DNA of 10,367 nucleotides from the NCBI GenBank assembly GCA_016931085.1, contig JAFGFO010000360.1, positions 1-10,367 of the forward strand. Reading direction: 5' to 3'. The position numbers were made by a program, and so were the translations under genes. The notes beneath the pieces were generated by a model. That model had not been told where the DNA came from and made no database searches. It worked only from the letters and a program-made list of their open reading frames with translations. The DNA is from Thermoflexales bacterium (GTDB lineage: Bacteria > Chloroflexota > Anaerolineae > Fen-1058). Below are positions 5,748 to 10,367 of this stretch, piece after piece. Position 1 is the first letter of the stretch, and every line of letters starts with the position of its first letter.

Positions 5748-6515
5748 ATGAGCGAACAAGGCTATTCTCAAACCGAGCTGATGATCTGCGTGGCGGCGCG
5801 CTTGTTCGAGGATGGGACAACGGCTTTTATCGGGACCGGCATCCCGATGTTGGCGGCCATGCTGGCCGGCAAGAGCGCCGCGCCTAACTTGACGCCTATC
5901 TTTGAGTTTGGCGGTGTGGGGGCGATCCTGGAAGCTTTGCCCCGCGCAGTCGGCGAAGCGCGCACTTTTCACAAGGGGCTGCAGGCGACCGGCATCTGCG
6001 ACATTATGGAAAGCGCCCAGCGCGGCTTTATCGACTATGGCTTCTTGGGCGGCGCGCAGATCGACCCCTACGGCAACCTGAACAGCACCGTCATCGGCGA
6101 GCACGCTCACCCCAAGGCGCGCCTGCCCGGCAGCGGCGGCGCTAACGACGTGGGCTCGTTTTGCTGGCGGACGATCGTCATCATGCAGCACGATAAGCGG
6201 CGCTTTGTACCCAAGGTTGATTTTGTCACCACGCCAGGTTACCTGGACGGGCCAGGGGCCCGCGAAGAGGCTGGGCTTCCCCCAGGCAGCGGGCCGCTGT
6301 ACGTGGTCAGCACGCTGGCTTTGATGGATTACGACCCGGCCGGCAAGCGCATGCGCCTGGCCGCCACCCACCCCGGCGTGAGCGTCGAGGCCGTGTTAGT
6401 CAACACCGGCTTCGAGCTGATCATTCCGGGACGTGTCGGCGCCAACGCGCCGCCCACACCGGAGGAATTGCGCCTGCTGCGCGAGGAAATCGATCCGGAC
6501 AAGTTCTATATTTGA
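5748..6515 (+). CDS. CoA-transferase beta subunit (class I, glutaconate/IpdB-like)
   Basis: A 255-residue partner of the upstream alpha subunit, starting at ATG 5748 behind GAGGAG, 11 bases after the previous stop. It begins TELMICVAARLFEDGTTAFIGTGIPMLAA (from residue 9), typical of beta subunits. It contains FEFGGVGAI (52-60), where Glu53 sits at the place of the catalytic glutamate that forms the glutamyl-CoA anhydride/thioester in class I transferases (Glu54 in glutaconate CoA-transferase). Other motifs are DYGFLGGAQIDPYGNLNSTVIG (about 95-116), GSGGANDVGSF and VDFVTTPGYLDG. The protein looks complete. Adjacent placement and matching family branch make a heteromeric enzyme nearly certain; the acid it activates cannot be read from sequence. 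Confidence 0.9.
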   Translation: MSEQGYSQTELMICVAARLFEDGTTAFIGTGIPMLAAMLAGKSAAPNLTPIFEFGGVGAILEALPRAVGEARTFHKGLQATGICDIMESAQRGFIDYGFLGGAQIDPYGNLNSTVIGEHAHPKARLPGSGGANDVGSFCWRTIVIMQHDKRRFVPKVDFVTTPGYLDGPGAREEAGLPPGSGPLYVVSTLALMDYDPAGKRMRLAATHPGVSVEAVLVNTGFELIIPGRVGANAPPTPEELRLLREEIDPDKFYI

Positions 6516-6531
6516 TGGAGCAAACGCACCG

Positions 6532-7353
6532 GTGTTCAAGACAAGTTCCTACGGTGACGTGAAGCGTTTTGACCTGTCCCGCACGCTGGTTGGCCGCGGG
6601 CGCTATTGGACGACGGCTTACCTGGTGGATGGCATGTTGGTGGACAGCGGCTGCGCTCATAGCGCACCAGAGTTGGCACGAGCGCTGTCTGGTGTGCCTG
6701 TGGCCCGCATCGTGAACACTCACTCCCACGAAGATCATATCGGGGCCAATGGCATGCTGCAGCGCCAGCGGGCTGGCTTGGATATCCTGGCGCACCCACT
6801 GGCGCTGCCCGTCCTGGCTGATCCGCGCCACGCCCTATCGCTGCACCCCTACCGGCGGGTGCTGTGGGGCTGGCCGCAGCCTTCGCAGGCCCAGCCTGTG
6901 TTGGATGGGACAGTGATCGAGACGGCACAGTATGCTTTTCACGTCGTCTACACCCCCGGCCACAGCCCGGATCATCTGTGCTTGCACGAGCCACGACAGG
7001 GCTGGGTGTTCAGCGGGGATTTGTTCGTCGGCGGGCAAGACCGCGCCCTGGGTGCCGGTTATGACATCTGGCAGATCATTGCTTCGCTCAAGCAGATTGC
7101 TGCGCTGCGGCCCGCCGTGCTGTTCCCGGGCAGCGCCCGCGTGCGCGACGATCCGGCCGGATCATTGGCGGCCAAGATTGACTATCTCGAAACGTTGGGA
7201 CAGCGCGTGCTTGACCTTCACGGGCAGGGCAGGCCGCTTTCGGAGATCGTGCGGGCCGTGTGTGGCAGCCCGATGCTGATCGAATTCATCACGCTGGGGC
7301 ACTTTTCGCGGCGGCGCTTGGTGCTTTCGTGCCTGGGATTGAACGGCGCTTGA
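6532..7353 (+). CDS. MBL-fold metallo-hydrolase
   Basis: A 273-residue metallo-beta-lactamase-fold hydrolase, glyoxalase II-like group. I chose GTG 6532: it follows GATGGAG just after the upstream stop and gives the usual short beta strand before LVDGMLVDSG (31-40). Longer starts would overlap the CoA-transferase gene by about 80 bases. The metal site is visible as THSHEDH (63-69, HxHxDH), with GHS at 143-145 (His144) and SGDLF (161-165, Asp163). The last ligand, normally His in a PGHG-like motif, is replaced in LFPGSARV (197-204), so the second metal site may be altered. It may hydrolyse a CoA thioester or lactone product of the pathway (inference from being last in the operon), but this fold is too versatile to name a substrate. 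Confidence 0.85.
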   Translation: MFKTSSYGDVKRFDLSRTLVGRGRYWTTAYLVDGMLVDSGCAHSAPELARALSGVPVARIVNTHSHEDHIGANGMLQRQRAGLDILAHPLALPVLADPRHALSLHPYRRVLWGWPQPSQAQPVLDGTVIETAQYAFHVVYTPGHSPDHLCLHEPRQGWVFSGDLFVGGQDRALGAGYDIWQIIASLKQIAALRPAVLFPGSARVRDDPAGSLAAKIDYLETLGQRVLDLHGQGRPLSEIVRAVCGSPMLIEFITLGHFSRRRLVLSCLGLNGA

Positions 7354-7446
7354 CAGGCGGTAGGGGCGACCCACCGGCTTGTCCAGGGCGAGGCACTGCC
7401 TCCCCACATCTATCTGCATGGCTGTGCCCATCTGGAGGAACGTGCC
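7354..7446. other. Convergent intergenic region with weak repeat-like palindrome
   Basis: These 93 bases separate the convergent operon ends. GAGGCA-C-TGCCTC at 7390-7402 is a short palindrome, and GTAGGGGCGACC near 7361-7372 resembles the start of the hairpin repeats elsewhere in the window. There is no convincing stem followed by a T-run on either strand, so I do not call an intrinsic terminator. Confidence 0.35.
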
Positions 7447-9312
7447 CTAGCGATACCCTTCCGCCTGCAAATTGAACAAGCGCGCATAAGCGCCATCAAG
7501 CTGTATCAACTCGGCGTGGCTCCCCATTTCGTGTATCTTGCCTGCTGACAACACCACGATCCGGTCCGCCATGCGCACGGTCGAGAAACGATGCGAGATG
7601 AGCACGGCGATGCGGCCCTCCATCAACTCGCCGAACCGCCGGAATACCTCGTACTCCGCCTCGGCGTCCAACGCAGAAGTTGGCTCGTCCAACACCAGCA
7701 CTTCAGCCTTCCGCATGAACGCGCGGGCCAACGCGATCTTCTGCCACTGCCCGCCCGACAACTCCTGCCCCTTCTCCCAACGCCGCCCCAGCATGGTGTC
7801 ATAAGCCTGGGGCATGTTCTCGATGATTGGGCTTGCACCGCCGCGCTCGGCCGCACCCTTGATGCGGGCGAGGTCGTCAAGCGCATCCACCTGGCCGAAC
7901 CCGATATTTTCCCGCACTGTGAACTGGTAACGCACAAAGTCCTGGAAGATGACGCCGAATCGCTGGTGAAGGCTCGTCAGGTCATAATCGCGCAGGTCTA
8001 CGCCGTCGAGCAGCACCTGCCCCTCCGTCGGATCGTAAAGTCGCGCAAGTAGCTTGATCAATGTCGTCTTGCCTGCTCCGTTGAGGCCAACCAGCGCGAT
8101 GCGCTCACCGGGCTGAATGTGCAGATTGACGTCGCGCAGCACGTAGACATCAGAACCGGGGTAGCAAAACGAGACGTGCCTGAATTCGATGCCATGGCGA
8201 ATGGGCGCGGGTGCGGCAAGACCATTCGCCGGCGCGACCAGCAGCGGCTGCAGTTTCAGATACGTCATCAAATTGTCGAGAAACAGGTTGCTCTCGTAGA
8301 GGCGATTCAAGCCATCGAGCAGAGATCGAATCGAGCTCTGGGATTGCCGGAAGATCGCCAGGAACATCGTCATGTCACCCAGGGTGATGCGGCTGGAGAT
8401 CGTACGCAGGACGATCCAGGCATAACTGCCGTAGTAGGCCAGGTTGGATAACATGCCCCAGCCCAGCCCCGCGATTGTGCGTCGCTCGGCAATAGCCCGA
8501 TCCTCCAGGTAGAAGCGCATGAACAACTCTTTATAGCGTTTCAGGAGCGGCTCACCTAGCCCAAAGAGCTTGATCTCCTTGACGGTGTCATTGCCCGTAA
8601 GCAGCATCTCCAAGTAGTTCAACAAGCGGGCTTCTGGCGCGCGGCGGCTGACAGCACGAAACGCACGCTCGGCGTATTGCGATTGTGAGAGAAAGGAGGG
8701 GATGGCGGACACAAAGACGATGACCGCAAGCCACGGGCTGAACCGCAAAAGCAAGACGATCAGGGACAGGAGCGTGATGAGCTGTTGCACCATCTGGAGT
8801 GTGGAATTGACGATGTTGAGCGCACTGGTGTCCGCCTGGCGCCGCGCATTCTGTAAGGTGTCGTAAAAGATGGGATTTTCAAAGAACTGCAGGTCCAGGC
8901 TGATCGCTTTGCGGATGATCAGGCTATTGACGTGGTTCGTCAATTGCGACTGGAGGATGCGGTCAGTCAGAGAACGCACCTGGCCTGTCACCGAACCGAT
9001 CAGCACGAGTGCCAACTCCAACGCCAGGTAAGGCAGGACGTAGCGGAGTCCGGCGGCTGGCTCCATACCCTGGCGCGTAGCGTTCACGATTCCATCGATG
9101 ATCAGCTTGCCGGCCCACGCCTGTGCCGCCGGCAAGACGGCGGCGGCTAGCGTCAAGCTGACTCCCGCCAGTGCAGCGAGCCGGCTGGCCGACCACACCA
9201 GGCGAAACGCTTCCGGCGTATTGCGCAACGCCTCCCAGAACTCGCGCACCTGATTGCTCGCGCGGGCAGGCAAAGAAACCAAACGCTGGCTGAGCGAGAT
9301 AGAATTATTCAT
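7447..9312 (-). CDS. ABC exporter, fused transmembrane and ATP-binding domains
   Basis: A 621-residue half-size ABC exporter (one transmembrane domain plus one nucleotide-binding domain), expected to act as a dimer in the cytoplasmic membrane. Numbering here counts from the GTG one codon upstream. Hydrophobic segments appear near residues 47-66, 92-110, 176-208 and 284-305. The ATPase domain (about 375-622) has Walker A GLNGAGKTT (410-418), Q-loop Gln458, signature LSGGQ (519-523), Walker B VLVLDEP (539-545) and D-loop SALD with H-loop His575. It is catalytically complete. I prefer ATG 9312 over GTG 9313-9315. There is no good Shine-Dalgarno; the start overlaps the end of the upstream mini-gene by 8 bases, indicating translational coupling. 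Substrate could be a peptide, lipid or drug. TetR upstream is typical of drug exporters, while the neighbouring cyclase-like fragment hints at a peptide. Confidence 0.93.
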   Translation of the reverse strand: MNNSISLSQRLVSLPARASNQVREFWEALRNTPEAFRLVWSASRLAALAGVSLTLAAAVLPAAQAWAGKLIIDGIVNATRQGMEPAAGLRYVLPYLALELALVLIGSVTGQVRSLTDRILQSQLTNHVNSLIIRKAISLDLQFFENPIFYDTLQNARRQADTSALNIVNSTLQMVQQLITLLSLIVLLLRFSPWLAVIVFVSAIPSFLSQSQYAERAFRAVSRRAPEARLLNYLEMLLTGNDTVKEIKLFGLGEPLLKRYKELFMRFYLEDRAIAERRTIAGLGWGMLSNLAYYGSYAWIVLRTISSRITLGDMTMFLAIFRQSQSSIRSLLDGLNRLYESNLFLDNLMTYLKLQPLLVAPANGLAAPAPIRHGIEFRHVSFCYPGSDVYVLRDVNLHIQPGERIALVGLNGAGKTTLIKLLARLYDPTEGQVLLDGVDLRDYDLTSLHQRFGVIFQDFVRYQFTVRENIGFGQVDALDDLARIKGAAERGGASPIIENMPQAYDTMLGRRWEKGQELSGGQWQKIALARAFMRKAEVLVLDEPTSALDAEAEYEVFRRFGELMEGRIAVLISHRFSTVRMADRIVVLSAGKIHEMGSHAELIQLDGAYARLFNLQAEGYR

Positions 9313-9502
9313 CACCCAACGGGCCGCGCAGCAGGGTCAATTGGCTGTTGACCACCTGGGCTTGCGCCCAGGCAATACCGAGTGTGTTGCCCTCGATTTC
9401 GACGATTTGTTGTCCGGCCGAGCCGCGATGTGCCGTCTTGTCCAACATTCGATTGATCAGAACCTGCTTGCCTTTACCTGCAATACCTGCGACACCTGAC
9501 AT
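9305..9502 (-). CDS. 65-residue asparagine synthase/lasso cyclase N-terminus-like protein
   Basis: A short gene with a strong GAAAGGAG 6 bases before its ATG. Its start MSGVAGIAG and HRGSAGQ (residues 25-31) follow the pattern of class II glutamine amidotransferase domains (MCGIAGI...HRGPDG) in asparagine synthases and lasso peptide cyclases. Residue 2, the catalytic Cys in glutaminases, is Ser, a change also found in lasso cyclase-type relatives. The end, LTLLRGPLG, resembles the RDxLG motif that in full-length proteins lies much further along, so an internal deletion is possible. The glutaminase domain is far from complete and the synthetase domain is absent. It ends by overlapping the ABC exporter start. 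It is either a degraded remnant or a small retained protein; intact translation signals favour expression. The homology is my pattern reading, not a search result. Confidence 0.6.
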   Translation of the reverse strand: MSGVAGIAGKGKQVLINRMLDKTAHRGSAGQQIVEIEGNTLGIAWAQAQVVNSQLTLLRGPLGDE

Positions 9503-9515
9503 ATTTTACTCCTTT

Positions 9516-9578
9516 CTAATCCGTCGTTTCTATCCTTGTCCCCAACAACTCGCTGAGTGACTTGGTTTTTGTGTTCAT
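9516..9578 (-). CDS. 20-residue small ORF between tetR and the cyclase-like gene
   Basis: An ATG at 9578 is followed by 19 further sense codons and TAG, encoding MNTKTKSLSELLGTRIETTD. It begins 11 bases after the regulator's stop, with AGAGGT 4 bases upstream, and its stop codon overlaps the ribosome binding site of the next gene, so the four genes are tightly packed. The peptide is hydrophilic with no signal sequence or Cys. It could be a leader or truncated precursor peptide, a coupling ORF, or chance. It lacks the YxxP element usual in lasso leaders. I do not recognise a family. Confidence 0.4.
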   Translation of the reverse strand: MNTKTKSLSELLGTRIETTD

Positions 9579-9589
9579 CGTGACCTCTT

Positions 9590-10185
9590 TCAACTCGGTG
9601 CGACTAACCCTCGAAACACCAGGCGGACGCCGTAGCACAGTTGCGCGTTGACGTTCACCTCCTCCGGCGCATAGACCCAGTGCAAGAACGTGCCACTCAG
9701 CAACGCGTCCAAGACCCGCGCCGCCTGGCGCGCGTCCGCTGGCGCAAACTCGCCGATCTCGATGCCCTCCTGGATGATGGCTTCCAACAGTCCTGTCAAC
9801 TGGCCGATAAAATCAACGATCACCGCGCGCATGTCCTCGCGGCGCAGACCCAGGGCGTAGAACTCGTGCAAAACATGCATCAGCGGCAGCACTTGCTCCT
9901 CAGCGATGAGCGCTTCATAGTAGGCGATGAGACGCTCTATAGCCGTGCCCGGAAGCTCGCGCGCGGCCCGTAAACGAGCCAATTTGTGAGCAAAGAGCTG
10001 CTCGGCGATGGCGTGGATGAGCGCGCTCTTGTTGTCAAAGTAGAGGTAGATGGTGGCTTGATGCTGGCTGCCTCGGCGATATCATCCATCGTGGCGCCGT
10101 CAAAGCCCTGTGCGGCAAAGACGGCGGTGGCGGCTTTAATGATCTGGGCGGTGCGCTGCGCGGTGACGTTCGGTTTAGGGGACAT
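9590..10185 (-). pseudogene. TetR-family regulator broken by a one-base frameshift
   Basis: The start ATG at 10185 follows AAGGAAGG. The N-terminal frame reads RTAQIIKAATAVFAAQGFDG then ATMDDIAEAASIK, a TetR helix-turn-helix. The expected continuation ATIYLYFDNKSALIHAIAE is in another frame. The frames share the G at 10057: the sequence has AAGCCACC where AAGGCCACC would join them. Restoring one base gives about 199 residues, the normal TetR length, with the C-terminal ligand domain intact to the TGA at 9590. As written, the product stops early with a scrambled tail and cannot contact DNA properly. Either this is a recent mutation or a sequencing/assembly error. TetR proteins repress adjacent exporters, consistent with the ABC gene in the same transcription unit. 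Confidence 0.85.
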
Positions 10186-10229
10186 CAAGGCACCTTCCTT
10201 GATTTGAGGTAATAACTAACCATTTGGCC

Positions 10230-10258
10230 ATTGTACCAAAAACGGACAGTGATGTCAA
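10230..10258 (-). promoter_or_regulatory. Sigma70-type promoter of the tetR-ABC unit, with possible operator
   Basis: On the minus strand TTGACA (10258-10253) is followed after exactly 17 bases by TACAAT (10235-10230), a near-consensus promoter about 45 bases upstream of the tetR start. An inverted repeat TTTGG (10240-10236) ... CCAAA (10227-10223) brackets the -10 element and could be the autorepression operator; its arms are only 5 bases, so that part is tentative. Confidence 0.7.
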
Positions 10259-10367
10259 GTCTTGTGTTGCTCTGCGCTCAGGGCATTCGAAGCGAAAGGC
10301 AATTGCGGGCATACATCCCCCACAATGGCGTCATTTTGCGGCCTGGCGCCCCACTTACCTCCCCGAA
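10259..10367. other. Right-edge sequence without a supportable gene
   Basis: This stretch lies upstream of the tetR promoter. On the minus strand one frame stays open from the edge to a TGA at 10257-10255, about 35 codons, which could be the end of a neighbouring gene or chance. I recognise no motif in it and see no RNA gene or repeat shared with the rest of the window. Confidence 0.3.

Noticed and set aside
5661..6371. Minus-strand 236-codon frame opposite the CoA-transferase genes
   Set aside because: Antisense shadow of two well-supported genes, with no recognisable motif or binding site.
6433..6531. Longer start for the MBL hydrolase overlapping the CoA-transferase beta gene
   Set aside because: The extension is arginine/cysteine-rich shadow translation of the other gene; GTG 6532 fits the fold and spacing.
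7390..7402. Intrinsic terminator between the convergent operons
   Set aside because: The palindrome has almost no loop and no T-run follows on either strand.
10255..10365. Partial minus-strand gene entering from the right edge
   Set aside because: About 35 open codons without a recognised motif are not enough in high-GC DNA; recorded only as unassigned sequence.

Overview
The window is a high-GC bacterial segment. Its gene content (an SCP-x type thiolase pair with DUF35 partners, acyl-CoA dehydrogenase and class I CoA-transferase) and its short dispersed palindromes and CACGAAGG-type intergenic repeats are most reminiscent of an environmental Chloroflexota (Anaerolineae-like) genome. No rRNA or other phylogenetic marker is present, so this placement is an inference.

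Left and centre (103-7353, + strand): eight tightly spaced co-directional genes, probably one operon. They encode two paralogous thiolase-fold proteins, two paralogous DUF35 (zinc-ribbon/OB-fold) proteins, an acyl-CoA dehydrogenase, the alpha and beta subunits of a glutaconate-type CoA-transferase, and an MBL-fold hydrolase. Together they suggest activation of a carboxylic acid to a CoA thioester, alpha,beta-dehydrogenation and carbon-carbon cleavage. Both thiolase-fold proteins lack the thiolase nucleophile cysteine, and no hydratase or 3-hydroxyacyl-CoA dehydrogenase is present. Cleavage may therefore resemble the retro-aldol chemistry of Ltp2/DUF35 complexes rather than thiolysis; this is an inference. 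The operon is interrupted by dispersed repeats: a paired-hairpin element upstream of the first gene, a single unit forming the stop codon of the dehydrogenase, and CACGAAGG-type repeats in two gaps. Downstream of the dehydrogenase stop lies an in-frame, diverged second copy of the dehydrogenase C-terminus.

Right (10258-7447, - strand): a convergent unit behind a near-ideal sigma70 promoter. It contains a TetR regulator broken by a one-base frameshift in its DNA-binding domain, a 20-codon small ORF, a 65-residue protein resembling the extreme N-terminus of asparagine synthase/lasso cyclase (Ser in place of catalytic Cys2), and a half-size ABC exporter whose start overlaps that mini-gene. It looks like a minimal or deletion-reduced peptide/drug export locus under TetR control. 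The final 107 bases at the right edge hold no gene I can support.
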